In this document: positions 52,817 through 61,289 of the stretch, one piece after another | How the letters are laid out: each line of letters starts with the position of its first letter | How positions within the stretch are numbered: the first letter of the stretch is position 1 | Source of the DNA: Oscillospiraceae bacterium | GTDB lineage: Bacteria > Bacillota > Clostridia > Oscillospirales > Ruminococcaceae | Assembly: GCA_019424695.1 (NCBI GenBank) | Contig: JAHYZA010000005.1 | Location: forward strand, 62,001-126,000 | Reading direction: 5' to 3' | DNA: 64,000 nucleotides | The notes under the pieces: generated by a model | What the model was told of the DNA's origin: nothing | The model's input: the letters and a program-made list of their open reading frames with translations, nothing else | The model's database searches: none | Translations under genes and position numbers: made by a program

Positions 52817-52851
52817 AAGAAAGCAAATTCAGATGAAAGGCGGTGCGCCGT

Positions 52852-53040
52852 ATGGACGTACGGGTCGGAGATGTGATTCAGACCAAAAAACCACACCCCT
52901 GCGGTGCAAATCGGTTTGATGTACTGCGTGTAGGCATGGATTTTAAGATCCGCTGCCAGGGCTGCGGGCATGAGATCATGCTGCCGCGCGCCAAAATCGA
53001 GCGCAACATTAAAAAGATCCTGCGCGAAGCAGAGCAGTAG
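52852..53040 (+). CDS. DUF951 family small protein
   Basis: Small protein of 62 residues typical of the DUF951 family: DVRVGDVIQTKKPHPCG, followed by FKIRCQGCGHEIMLPRAKIE and a C-terminal basic helix. The three cysteines (PCG and CQGC) suggest metal binding. Homologues are encoded near ribosomal or translation genes, but the function is unknown. ATG 52852 follows GAAAGGCGG; GTG 52843 is less likely. prfA starts 44 bp downstream. Confidence 0.88.
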   Translation: MDVRVGDVIQTKKPHPCGANRFDVLRVGMDFKIRCQGCGHEIMLPRAKIERNIKKILREAEQ

Positions 53041-53084
53041 CAACACGAAAAGCTGTGAAATTTTTGTGTTGAAAGGAACTGCGA

Positions 53085-54164
53085 ATGAGCTCTTTTTTGC
53101 AATTGCATGAGGTCGAACGACGCTATGAAGAACTGACATATCGCATGTCTGCACCGGATGCCGCTGATCATCCGGAAGAATATGCGCGTATGATGAAAGA
53201 CTACAAAGAATTGACCCCCTTAGTCGAAGAATATCGCCGGTATACCTCCCTGCAGCAGGAACAGAAGGAGACTTCTGTATTGATGCAGCAGGAGACGGAC
53301 CCGGCTTTCAAGGCTATGGTACAACAGGAACTTTGCGAAATTGCCCGGAATCTGGCGCAGAGCGAGGAGAGTCTGCGGCTTTTGCTGCTGCCCAAAGATG
53401 CCGATGACGAAAAAAACGTGATCCTGGAAATACGCGCCGGCGCCGGGGGTGAGGAAGCGGCCTTGTTTGCGCACAGCCTGTGGCGTATGTATACGATGTA
53501 TGCGGCGAAGCGGGGATGGCATTGCGAAACCATCAGTGCCAACGAAACGGAACTGGGCGGCGTGAAGGAAATTGTATTTTCTGTAGAAGGGGCAGACGTT
53601 TACAGCCGCTTGAAATTTGAAAGCGGCGTGCATCGTGTGCAGCGTGTGCCGGAAACCGAAACACAAGGCCGGATTCACACGTCTACGGTCACGGTGGCAG
53701 TCATGCCGGAAGCCGAGGAAGTGGAGCTGGAACTGGACCCCAAGGATCTGCGAATCGATACCTTCCGGGCATCGGGGGCAGGCGGGCAGCATATCAATAA
53801 GACTTCGTCCGCCATCCGGGTGACGCATCTTCCGACTGGGATGGTGGTGGAATGTCAGGACCAGCGCAGCCAGCGGGAAAACAAGGTGCGTGCGCTTACC
53901 GTTTTGCGCAGTCGCCTCTTGCAGCAGAAACAGCAAGCCTACGATGCGGCTTACAATGAGAAGCGGCAGAGTCAGGTGGGCACCGGTGACCGCAGCGAAA
54001 AAATCCGAACCTACAATTTCCCGCAAGACCGCGTCACGGATCATCGCATCGGGTTGACCCTGCGCAACTTGCAAAGTGTCCTGGATGGCGATTTGGATCG
54101 TGTGCTGGAACCGTTGATTCTGGCAGACCGGGAAGAAAAGCTGAAACAGCATAGCGAGGAATAA
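53085..54164 (+). CDS. prfA: Peptide chain release factor 1
   Basis: Class I release factor reading UAA and UAG, 359 residues. The catalytic GGQ sits in RASGAGGQHINKTSSAIRV. The codon-recognition domain shows RVQRVPETETQGRIHTSTV, with PxT-type recognition in the VPET region. The N-terminal and C-terminal helical domains are complete. The gene is followed after 4 bp by the Sua5-type gene. The methyltransferase gene prmC, which often lies between these two, is absent. Confidence 0.97.
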   Translation: MSSFLQLHEVERRYEELTYRMSAPDAADHPEEYARMMKDYKELTPLVEEYRRYTSLQQEQKETSVLMQQETDPAFKAMVQQELCEIARNLAQSEESLRLLLLPKDADDEKNVILEIRAGAGGEEAALFAHSLWRMYTMYAAKRGWHCETISANETELGGVKEIVFSVEGADVYSRLKFESGVHRVQRVPETETQGRIHTSTVTVAVMPEAEEVELELDPKDLRIDTFRASGAGGQHINKTSSAIRVTHLPTGMVVECQDQRSQRENKVRALTVLRSRLLQQKQQAYDAAYNEKRQSQVGTGDRSEKIRTYNFPQDRVTDHRIGLTLRNLQSVLDGDLDRVLEPLILADREEKLKQHSEE

Positions 54165-54168
54165 CTAT

Positions 54169-55188
54169 ATGAAAACACAGGTTTTGCCTGTATCGCAGGA
54201 AAGCATCTCTCTGGCAGCCAAGTTGTTGCAGCAGGGGGAATTGGTGGCGCTTCCTACCGAGACGGTGTATGGCATTGCTGCCGACGCCCGCAACGGAGAA
54301 GCTGTTCGCAAAATTTTTGAAGCCAAGGGTCGTCCCCAGGATAATCCGCTGATTGTGCATATTTACGGTATGGAGATGCTGCAGGGGATTGTTTCGGAAG
54401 TGCCGGAACGTGCGAAAAAACTGGCCAAAGCCTTTTGGCCCGGTCCGCTGACGATGGTGATGCCGCGTGGTCCGGAAGTCAGCGATGTGACCTGTGCCGG
54501 TCTGGATACGGTTGGTGTCCGCATGCCGTCGCATCCGGTGGTGCAGGCGGTCATCAAGGCGAGCGGTGTGGCATTTGCGGCACCGTCCGCCAATCTATCG
54601 GGCAAACCCAGCCCCACCAATGCCCAGGACACCCTGGCGGACATGGACGGCCGGTTGCCCCTCATTCTGGATGGCGGCGAGAGCGCCGTGGGTGTGGAAT
54701 CCACAGTGGTTGCCGTAACAGGAGAGCACCCGATGCTGCTGCGCCCCGGATACATCACCAAAGAACAGATGGAAGCCGTTCTGGGGGAAGAGGTGCTGGT
54801 AAGTCCGGCCATTCTGGAAAAGCTGAAGGACGGGGAAGTGGTCCGTTCTCCCGGCATGAAATACAAGCACTATGCCCCCAAAGCGCAGGTCACGATCCTG
54901 CGCGGTGACTTTGAATCTTATCGCCGTTATGTAGCAGAGCATGCTGCCCCCGGCGTCTGGGCGCTTTGCTTTGATGGGGAAGCTGTGCAGCTTCCGGTTC
55001 CCGCCATTGAATATGGCCGCAACCATGATGGCGTTACGCAGGCGCATCATTTGTTTACCGCCTTGCGGGATCTGGACCGCCAGGGCGCGCAGATCGTCTA
55101 TGCGCGCTGTCCGGAGCAGGACGGAGTCTCAATGGCCGTCTATAACCGTCTGATTCGCGCAGCGGCTTTCCGGATGGTGACATTGTGA
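54169..55188 (+). CDS. L-threonylcarbamoyladenylate synthase, Sua5 type
   Basis: Makes threonylcarbamoyl-AMP from threonine, bicarbonate and ATP for t6A37 tRNA modification. The 339 residues comprise the YrdC domain (1-205: LVALPTETVYGIAADARNGE, KGRPQDNPLIVHI, AAPSANLSGKPSPT) and a C-terminal Sua5 domain joined by a linker with SPGMKYKHYAPKA. It overlaps coaE by 4 bp. tsaD and tsaB are not in the window. Confidence 0.95.
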   Translation: MKTQVLPVSQESISLAAKLLQQGELVALPTETVYGIAADARNGEAVRKIFEAKGRPQDNPLIVHIYGMEMLQGIVSEVPERAKKLAKAFWPGPLTMVMPRGPEVSDVTCAGLDTVGVRMPSHPVVQAVIKASGVAFAAPSANLSGKPSPTNAQDTLADMDGRLPLILDGGESAVGVESTVVAVTGEHPMLLRPGYITKEQMEAVLGEEVLVSPAILEKLKDGEVVRSPGMKYKHYAPKAQVTILRGDFESYRRYVAEHAAPGVWALCFDGEAVQLPVPAIEYGRNHDGVTQAHHLFTALRDLDRQGAQIVYARCPEQDGVSMAVYNRLIRAAAFRMVTL

Positions 55189-55808
55189 AAATCATCGGAA
55201 TCACCGGTCGTTCCGGATGCGGTAAATCCAGTGCGACAAATTTCTTGACCCGGCAGGGGTACCCTTGTATCGATGCAGATCGTATTGCACGGGATGTGTT
55301 GCTCCCCGGGTCGCCCTGCCTTGAGCAGTTGAGTGCCTATTTCGGGCAGGACATTCTGGAGGCGGACGGCTCTTTGAAACGGCGGCTTCTGGCAGACCGT
55401 GCGTTTGCGACGCCGGAGGGCACGCGTGTACTGACCCAAATCACACAGCCGGAGATCCTGCGCCGGATAGATGTATCTTTACGGCAAGTACAGCAGTCCG
55501 GCGCCAAGATGGCATTTGTGGACGGTGCGGTGATTGTGGGGACGCCTTTTGAAGCCCGGTGCGATGAACTGGTGCTTGTCACCGCGCCTTATGAGACCAG
55601 TGTACAGCGCATCTGCATCCGGGATGGGATCTCGTCGGACATGGCGCGGAGGCGGCTGGACGCGCAGACTTCGCTGGAAACGCTGCGCGCGGCGGCCACC
55701 GCCGAGATCGTGAACGATGGCACCGCAGAACAGTTGGAAACCAAGGTCAAGGCTTATCTGGAGTCCTTGGGAAAGGAGGAATATGACGAAAAAAGGTATT
55801 GTACGTAA
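55185..55808 (+). CDS. coaE: Dephospho-CoA kinase
   Basis: Last step of coenzyme A synthesis, 207 residues. The P-loop is GITGRSGCGKSSATNFL, followed by CIDADRIARDVL (substrate-binding Asp) and the lid region RICIRDGISSDMARRRLDAQ. The start is GTG 55185 inside the TGA overlap with the Sua5 gene. The 3' end overlaps the transglycosylase gene by 26 bp. Confidence 0.94.
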   Translation: MKIIGITGRSGCGKSSATNFLTRQGYPCIDADRIARDVLLPGSPCLEQLSAYFGQDILEADGSLKRRLLADRAFATPEGTRVLTQITQPEILRRIDVSLRQVQQSGAKMAFVDGAVIVGTPFEARCDELVLVTAPYETSVQRICIRDGISSDMARRRLDAQTSLETLRAAATAEIVNDGTAEQLETKVKAYLESLGKEEYDEKRYCT

Positions 55809-56373
55809 GATGATAAAACGGGGCCTGGCAGCCTTGCTTGTTCTGATCATTGCCGGAACGGTGCTCTTTGCCCTGTTCCAGGATAAAATCGAAAAGTGGG
55901 AATATCCGATTGAGTATGCGGAATATGTCACCTACTATGCCGATAAATATGATCTTGATCCGTTGATGCTCTATGCGTTTATCCGTACCGAGAGCAATTT
56001 CAATCCCATGGCGGATTCCAATGCAGGGGCGCGCGGTCTCATGCAGATCACGGAAGTTACATTCGACTGGATCAAGTCCAAGATTGCACCGACGGAAGAT
56101 TTGACGTTTGAGGATCTGTATGATCCGGAAACCAATATACGTTTCGGCAGCTATTTTGTAAGTTACTGCCTGCTGCGGTACCAGGATGATCTGGCCACAG
56201 CGGCTGCTGCCTATCACAGCGGCTGGGGAACGGTGGATGATCTGCTGTCTCAGCCGGAGTATTCAGCCGACGGAAAAACACTGGATCACTATCCGTATCC
56301 TCAGATGCGGCTGTATGTCAAGAAGATTACCAGTAGCTATCAACGCTACCAGGAAATCTATACTGCATCATGA
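55783..56373 (+). CDS. Membrane-anchored lytic transglycosylase (SLT domain)
   Basis: Cell-wall lytic enzyme of 196 residues cleaving the MurNAc-GlcNAc bond. A short basic N-terminus and one transmembrane segment (AALLVLIIAGTVLFALF) are followed by the Slt70-like domain. This domain has LMLYAFIRTESNFNPMADSN (catalytic Glu), AGARGLMQI and AAAAYHSGWGTVDDLL. AAAGGAGGA precedes ATG 55783, which lies inside coaE. Such coaE-linked transglycosylases are common in clostridia. Confidence 0.92.
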   Translation: MTKKGIVRKMIKRGLAALLVLIIAGTVLFALFQDKIEKWEYPIEYAEYVTYYADKYDLDPLMLYAFIRTESNFNPMADSNAGARGLMQITEVTFDWIKSKIAPTEDLTFEDLYDPETNIRFGSYFVSYCLLRYQDDLATAAAAYHSGWGTVDDLLSQPEYSADGKTLDHYPYPQMRLYVKKITSSYQRYQEIYTAS

Positions 56374-56395
56374 TGCACGAAAGGAATGTTCAACA

Positions 56396-57787
56396 ATGCA
56401 AACCACAGAAGAATTGAAAAAGCTGCTTTACAAGAACGAAAAGGTTGCCGATATGGCACCGGACACCCTGAAAGCTGCGCAGGAATTCTGCGAAGGATAT
56501 AAGGCTTTTCTGGATAATGGCAAGACTGAGCGTGAAACCACGGCTTACAGTGAGAAGCTGCTGGTGGAAGCCGGTTACAAACCCTTTGTCCCCGGCGAGA
56601 AGCTGGAAGCAGGCGCCAAGGTCTACGCCATCAACCGCAGCAAATGCGTGCTGGCGGCTACCATCGGTACCAAGCCTCTGGACGAGGGCTTCCATCTGAA
56701 CATTGCACATATCGATTCGCCTCGCTTGGACCTGCGTCCGGTACCCGTTTTTGAAAAGGACGGATTGGGCTATCTGCGCACCCATTACTATGGCGGTGTC
56801 CGCAAGTATCAGTGGCCGACGATTCCCCTGGCCCTGCATGGCGTGGTATACCGTGCGGATGGCACCAAGGTGGACATCTGCATCGGTGAGAAAGAGGACG
56901 ACCCAGTTTTCTGCATCACCGATCTGCTGCCGCATCTGGGGGCCAAGCAGAATGCCAAGCCGCTGAGCGAAGGCATTACGGCAGAGGAGCTCAATGTCCT
57001 GATCGCATCTCAGCCCATTGCCGACAAGGATGCCGAGCAGCGTGTGAAACTCAACGTGCTGGGCATGCTGAATGAAGCCTATGGCATCACCGAGCGTGAT
57101 TTCACCCGTGCGGAGATCGAGGTCGTTCCGGCCCACAAGGCACGGGATATCGGCCTGGATCGCGCCATGATTGGTGCCTACGGCCATGATGACCGCGTGG
57201 ATGCCTACCCGGCTCTGATGGCGGAGATCGGTGTGAAAGCACCTGCCTATACCACGGTCTGCGTGCTTACCGATAAGGAGGAAACGGGTTCTGACGGCGT
57301 GACCGGTCTGCAGAGCATGTATACCTTCCATTTCCTGCAGCAGCTGTGCCAGGCTCAGGGCGCCGATTATATCAGCGCCTGCAAGGCTGCCAAGTGCCTG
57401 TCTGCCGATGTGACCGCAGCGTTTGACCCGACCTTTGCGGATGCTTTCGAGCCGGATAACGGTACCTATGCAGGCAATGGCGTGGCGATCTATAAGTATA
57501 CCGGTGCGCGCGGCAAGTCCGGCACCAGCGACGCTTCGGCGGAACTGGTCAGCTACCTGACCGGCCTGATGGACCGCAATGGTGTTGTGTGGCAGATTGG
57601 TGAGATGGGCAAGCTGGACCTCGGCGGCGGCGGAACGGTCGCCAAGTTCGTGGCCAATCAGGATATCGACACCATCGATATCGGCGTTCCGGTGCTTTCG
57701 ATGCATTCGCCCTTTGAAGTTGTTTCCAAGGCGGACGTATACATGGCTTACCTGACCTTCAAGGCTTTCTGCGAAGATGCGGAGTAA
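56396..57787 (+). CDS. M18 family aminopeptidase
   Basis: Zinc-dependent aminopeptidase of the M18 family, 463 residues, cytoplasmic. Metal and catalytic motifs are FHLNIAHIDSPRLDLRP, TDKEETGSDGVTGLQ (metal-binding Glu pair) and VPVLSMHSPFEVVSKADVY (metal-binding His). An internal YGGVRKYQWPTIPLALHG block is typical. ATG 56396 is chosen over upstream starts that lie within the transglycosylase gene. It probably recycles peptides. A long hairpin ends the unit. Confidence 0.93.
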   Translation: MQTTEELKKLLYKNEKVADMAPDTLKAAQEFCEGYKAFLDNGKTERETTAYSEKLLVEAGYKPFVPGEKLEAGAKVYAINRSKCVLAATIGTKPLDEGFHLNIAHIDSPRLDLRPVPVFEKDGLGYLRTHYYGGVRKYQWPTIPLALHGVVYRADGTKVDICIGEKEDDPVFCITDLLPHLGAKQNAKPLSEGITAEELNVLIASQPIADKDAEQRVKLNVLGMLNEAYGITERDFTRAEIEVVPAHKARDIGLDRAMIGAYGHDDRVDAYPALMAEIGVKAPAYTTVCVLTDKEETGSDGVTGLQSMYTFHFLQQLCQAQGADYISACKAAKCLSADVTAAFDPTFADAFEPDNGTYAGNGVAIYKYTGARGKSGTSDASAELVSYLTGLMDRNGVVWQIGEMGKLDLGGGGTVAKFVANQDIDTIDIGVPVLSMHSPFEVVSKADVYMAYLTFKAFCEDAE

Positions 57788-57795
57788 GTAACAGA

Positions 57796-57832
57796 CAAAG
57801 AGCGCAAGACTCAGACGGTCTTGCGCTCTTTG
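57796..57832. terminator. Terminator after the M18 gene
   Basis: Perfect 15-bp inverted repeat CAAAGAGCGCAAGAC/GTCTTGCGCTCTTTG with a 7-nt loop. The T tract is only TTTG, but A and T tails on both arms support termination. Confidence 0.8.
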
Positions 57833-57909
57833 ATTGTAATGGTTTCAGAAAAATCACTGCCGATCTTCCGGTGTGGTGGGGATGAGACCGCAACGAAAGG
57901 AAAAAGCCT

Positions 57910-58794
57910 ATGTCCTACTTCTCACTCAAAGGAATCGCTCTTCTGGCGATGGCAATGGATCACCTGGGGATCGTATGGGGAACCGCCGGGTGGAATCTAC
58001 TGCCGTTTGATTCTTCCATTCTGCGCGCCATGGGAAGGCTTTCCTTTCCGCTGTTTGCTTTTTGCCTTTCCCAAGGGTGGCACAGGACCCGCCACAAGAA
58101 AAGGTATTTCCGCAATTTGACCTTGGGAGCTCTGGCTTCTCAGATACCGTTCACCCTGGCATTGTATCCACCCAATCTGGCAGCCGTCAACGACGAAAGT
58201 TATTTTCTGAAGATCTCCTGGCCGCATTTATGCCTTGCTCTTGTGGCTGCGTGGATATACTGGCATTTTGTCTTGCAAAAACATGCGTCGGGCGACTTAT
58301 GTCTCATCGCCTTGGCGGCCATTGTACCGGGTGTGCAGCTGAAAATCAAAGGCATCTGGGTGCTGTGTGAAAACATCAATGTGTTTTATACCTTTCTGAT
58401 GGCATTCTTTTGCCTGTATATTCTTGAAAACCGCTATACCTTTGAAAGATGGGAGCGCTTTGCGTTGTTTCCGGCAATTCCGGTTTTGCTGGTCGCCTAT
58501 GGGCTTCCCGCTGATTACGGTACCGATTTGCTGGGCATCGCCTTGATCGTGGGCTTTGCCCTTCTTCATAAAAGGGAATACCAGGCGGTCTTTTTATTCT
58601 TCTGGAGCATGCTGTTTTACGGGATTCTTGTGGGCAATCCCATCAGTATGTTCTCCTGCGCCTTTGCATGTGTTTTTATTTTGTTGTATCGTCCGCAGGT
58701 ACCCGTGAATTTCAAGATGAAAAAGCTGTTCTATTGGTTCTATCCGCTTCATCTTCTGGTTTTGGGGGCTTTCCATATCGCGGCACAACGGTAG
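57910..58794 (+). CDS. TraX family membrane protein
   Basis: Polytopic protein of 294 residues with roughly nine hydrophobic helices. The N-terminus SLKGIALLAMAMDHLGIVWG and MGRLSFPLFAFCLSQGW match TraX-like proteins. TraX of F plasmids acetylates pilin; chromosomal relatives in Firmicutes are of unknown role, perhaps acylation of a surface molecule. No conjugation genes are nearby. GAAAGGAAAA precedes the ATG. Confidence 0.85.
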   Translation: MSYFSLKGIALLAMAMDHLGIVWGTAGWNLLPFDSSILRAMGRLSFPLFAFCLSQGWHRTRHKKRYFRNLTLGALASQIPFTLALYPPNLAAVNDESYFLKISWPHLCLALVAAWIYWHFVLQKHASGDLCLIALAAIVPGVQLKIKGIWVLCENINVFYTFLMAFFCLYILENRYTFERWERFALFPAIPVLLVAYGLPADYGTDLLGIALIVGFALLHKREYQAVFLFFWSMLFYGILVGNPISMFSCAFACVFILLYRPQVPVNFKMKKLFYWFYPLHLLVLGAFHIAAQR

Positions 58795-58834
58795 ACCCGT
58801 ACAATGACGATATCTGCGCGACTGCTGAAATCCC

Positions 58835-58863
58835 TTGACGGAACGACCCTAGCCCGCTATACT
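58835..58863 (+). promoter_or_regulatory. Promoter of the peroxiredoxin-yaaA pair
   Basis: TTGACG (58835-58840), 17-bp spacer, TATACT (58858-58863), 32 bp before the peroxiredoxin ATG. Confidence 0.8.
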
Positions 58864-58895
58864 TACTACAAAAAACAGGAAAGGAATGATTGGTT

Positions 58896-59360
58896 ATGCT
58901 GGAAGTTGGTACCAAAGCACCTGATTTTACACTGTTGAACCAAGAAGGACAGGAAATCCGTTTGTCGGATTTTGCAGGCAAGAGAGTGGTTTTGTATTTT
59001 TACCCTCGGGACAATACGCCCGGATGTACGCGTCAGGCATGTGCTTTTGCACAGAATTACGAAGGTTTTCGCAGCCGGGATGTTGTGGTCATTGGCATCA
59101 GCAAGGACTCTGTGGCATCTCACCTGAAATTTGCGCAAAAATATGATCTGCCCTTTATTTTGCTCTCGGACCCCGAGTTGAAGGCGATTCAAGCCTACGG
59201 CGTCTGGCAGGAAAAGAAACTTTATGGAAAGATCAGTATGGGGGTTGTGCGTTCCACTTATATCATCGACCCGCAGGGAAACATAGAAAAGGCAATGCCT
59301 AAGGTGAAACCGGATACCAATGCGGCAGAGATCCTTGCCTACCTGAACGGGGAAGTATGA
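58896..59360 (+). CDS. bcp: Thioredoxin-dependent peroxiredoxin (BCP type)
   Basis: Peroxidase reducing hydrogen and organic peroxides, 154 residues. The peroxidatic and resolving cysteines are Cys44 and Cys49 in PRDNTPGCTRQACAF, the atypical 2-Cys BCP pattern. The family ISKDSVASHLKFAQKY and GVVRSTYIIDPQG follow. ATG 58896 fits the usual N-terminus; TTG 58890 is closer to the AAGGA site and remains possible. It lies 85 bp before yaaA, forming an apparent peroxide-defence pair. Confidence 0.93.
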   Translation: MLEVGTKAPDFTLLNQEGQEIRLSDFAGKRVVLYFYPRDNTPGCTRQACAFAQNYEGFRSRDVVVIGISKDSVASHLKFAQKYDLPFILLSDPELKAIQAYGVWQEKKLYGKISMGVVRSTYIIDPQGNIEKAMPKVKPDTNAAEILAYLNGEV

Positions 59361-59445
59361 CATCTGAAGTGTTAAGGCCCGGTGAGGCAGGAACCGGAGG
59401 ATTCGGTGCCATCCTGATCGGCTTTTATGCGCTGGAGGAATCTTC

Positions 59446-60201
59446 ATGAGAATCATTGTATCGCCCGCCAAGAAGATGAACCGAGATACCGACAGCTTGC
59501 CATGGCTGGATTTGCCGCAATTTCTGGAGCAAACCGAACAACTGCGTATCGCGATGCAGGCCATGTCCTATGAGGAACTTCAGAAAGTCTGGAAATGCAA
59601 TGACAAGTTGACGCTCCTCAACAGGGAGCGCCTGCAAAAGATGGATCTGCGCAGAGATCTGACGCCGGCGATTCTTGCCTATGAGGGAATCCAATACCAA
59701 TATATGGCTCCGGGTGTTTTCAGTAAAGACCAATTGGACTATGTGCAGGAGCACCTGCGCATCCTATCCGGTTTTTACGGATTGTTGCGTCCTTTTGATG
59801 GGGTGACGCCCTATCGTCTGGAAATGCAGGCGAAACTATCCGTGGCAGATACAAAGGACGTCTATACTTTCTGGGGTTCCCGTATGGCACAAGCGCTGTT
59901 TGCCGAAACCGATTGTATCATCAATCTGGCATCCAAAGAATACAGTGTCTGCATTTCCCGATATCTACCGGACTCCGTACGCTTTGTGACCTGCCATTTT
60001 GGGGAGAAAAAGAACGGAAAAATCGTGGAAAAGGCTACCCTGTGCAAAATGGCCCGGGGTGAAATGGTCCGTTTTATGGCAGAACAGAATGTATTGCAGC
60101 CGGAAGCCCTCAAAAACTTTGACCGTTTACAATTTCACTTTTCTCCGGAAGATTCCGATGAAAAAACCTACGTGTTTGTAAAAGGAACAGCCACCAACTG
60201 A
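59446..60201 (+). CDS. yaaA: Peroxide stress protein YaaA (UPF0246)
   Basis: YaaA lowers intracellular iron during hydrogen peroxide stress in E. coli. The 251-residue product has the family start MRIIVSPAKKMN, the central LSGFYGLLRPFDGVTPYRLEM, and a C-terminal NLASKEYSVCISRYLP with FGEKKNGKIVEKA. It ends at a bidirectional terminator and probably shares the promoter of the peroxiredoxin gene. Confidence 0.94.
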   Translation: MRIIVSPAKKMNRDTDSLPWLDLPQFLEQTEQLRIAMQAMSYEELQKVWKCNDKLTLLNRERLQKMDLRRDLTPAILAYEGIQYQYMAPGVFSKDQLDYVQEHLRILSGFYGLLRPFDGVTPYRLEMQAKLSVADTKDVYTFWGSRMAQALFAETDCIINLASKEYSVCISRYLPDSVRFVTCHFGEKKNGKIVEKATLCKMARGEMVRFMAEQNVLQPEALKNFDRLQFHFSPEDSDEKTYVFVKGTATN

Positions 60202-60247
60202 AAAAACTGCGGTGCAGACTCTGAATGGGGTCTGCACCGCAGTTTTT
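60201..60247. terminator. Bidirectional terminator between yaaA and the LysR gene
   Basis: AAAAACTGCGGTGCAGAC pairs perfectly over 18 bp with its complement ending at 60247. A and T tracts lie on both sides, between converging genes. Confidence 0.95.
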
Positions 60248-60261
60248 GCGCCAGGAAAAGA

Positions 60262-61155
60262 TCAGACATCAAAAGCCTGATGCAGCCGCTCCAGAAACAG
60301 TTCGGCGGCGGGGGAAAAGATCTGATATTTTTTCCAGACAATGTTCAGGCCGGACTCCAGATGCGGCGAAAGCGGCCGAAAGCAGAGTTCGCTGGCGGCA
60401 GACGTGTTGGACAGATTATCCAGCGTTACGGCATAGCCGACACCGGCTTCCACCATGATGGCCGCATTATAGATCAGATTATAGGTGGAAACAATATTCA
60501 GTTTATCGAAATCCGATCCAAACCAGGCGGCAAAGGCATTCCCGTGCCGCTGAGACAGCACCGCCTGTCGGGAGCAGATCAGGGGCAAATTGCGGAGATC
60601 TTCTCTTTGTACATATTGTTTGGCAGCCAGGGGGCTGTCCTTGCGCATGATAACGCCCCAAACATCTTTCGCCGGTAAATTCAGGGAATCATATTTGGTA
60701 ATATCTGCCGGCTGAATCAAGATGCCGAAATCCAGCAACCCGTTATCCAGACGATCTGTGATATCCTGCGCGTTTCCGCTGTGCATATGATACCGGATTT
60801 CGGGATATTCCTGTTGCAGCTGCCGAATAAGTTCAGCAATTTTCCGAATGGCCTGCGTCTCCCCGCTGCCGATATACACATCACCGCTGACCGTGGTTTC
60901 CAATGAACGGAATTCCGCCTCGGTCTTTTCGACCATGGTAAGGATTTCCTCGGCCCGTTTGCGCAGCAGCATGCCTTCGGGCGTAAGGGCAACACGATGG
61001 CTTTTTCGGATGAGCAGCTGCTGTCCCAGTTCTTCTTCCAGATCATGAATCTGCCGCGATAATGTGGGCTGTGTCAGATGCAGAAAATTTGCTGCAGCTG
61101 TAATACTTTCCTCTCGCGCAACGGCCAGAAAGTATCGCAGTACCCGAATTTCCAT
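60262..61155 (-). CDS. LysR-family transcriptional regulator
   Basis: Transcription factor of 297 residues. The N-terminal winged HTH (1-60) reads MEIRVLRYFLAVAREESITA, then ANFLHLTQPTLSRQIHDLEE. The effector-binding domain (about 90-297) follows with DVYIGSGETQAIRKIAELI and DFGILIQPADITKYDSLNLP. The start at 61155 has GGAGGG upstream; a longer frame upstream lacks family similarity. It is divergent from the cassette starting at 61290. The promoter region carries a strong dyad, suggesting it represses itself and controls that cassette. Confidence 0.93.
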   Translation of the reverse strand: MEIRVLRYFLAVAREESITAAANFLHLTQPTLSRQIHDLEEELGQQLLIRKSHRVALTPEGMLLRKRAEEILTMVEKTEAEFRSLETTVSGDVYIGSGETQAIRKIAELIRQLQQEYPEIRYHMHSGNAQDITDRLDNGLLDFGILIQPADITKYDSLNLPAKDVWGVIMRKDSPLAAKQYVQREDLRNLPLICSRQAVLSQRHGNAFAAWFGSDFDKLNIVSTYNLIYNAAIMVEAGVGYAVTLDNLSNTSAASELCFRPLSPHLESGLNIVWKKYQIFSPAAELFLERLHQAFDV

Positions 61156-61180
61156 TTTAGTCCCTCCGTTTCTGACCATC

Positions 61181-61209
61181 ATTATAACGCTTTGTGATAT
61201 GCCTGTAAA
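61181..61209 (-). promoter_or_regulatory. Promoter of the LysR gene
   Basis: On the minus strand: TTTACA (61204-61209), 17-bp spacer, TATAAT (61181-61186). The operator dyad at 61189-61223 covers it. Confidence 0.7.
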
Positions 61210-61223
61210 GCATATTACAAAGC
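61189..61223. promoter_or_regulatory. Candidate LysR operator dyad
   Basis: GCTTTGTGATATGC and GCATATTACAAAGC are 14-bp arms with one mismatch around a 7-nt spacer. They lie over the lysR promoter and 14 bp upstream of the -35 of the opposite promoter. ATATGC/GCATAT half sites fit the T-N11-A style of LysR boxes. Confidence 0.65.
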
Positions 61224-61236
61224 AAGAACTAAGTAT

Positions 61237-61265
61237 TTGCTCTTTGCCCCGGCGGGCGGTACAAT
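61237..61265 (+). promoter_or_regulatory. Promoter of the LysR-divergent cassette
   Basis: TTGCTC (61237-61242), 17-bp spacer, TACAAT (61260-61265), 24 bp before the first gene. Confidence 0.65.
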
Positions 61266-61289
61266 AAAGGCATCGGGGAGGGCAACCAC

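Noticed and set aside
57910..58794. TraX homologue as a sign of a conjugative element
   Set aside because: No relaxase, type IV secretion or integrase gene is nearby, and TraX-like proteins are common in Firmicute chromosomes.
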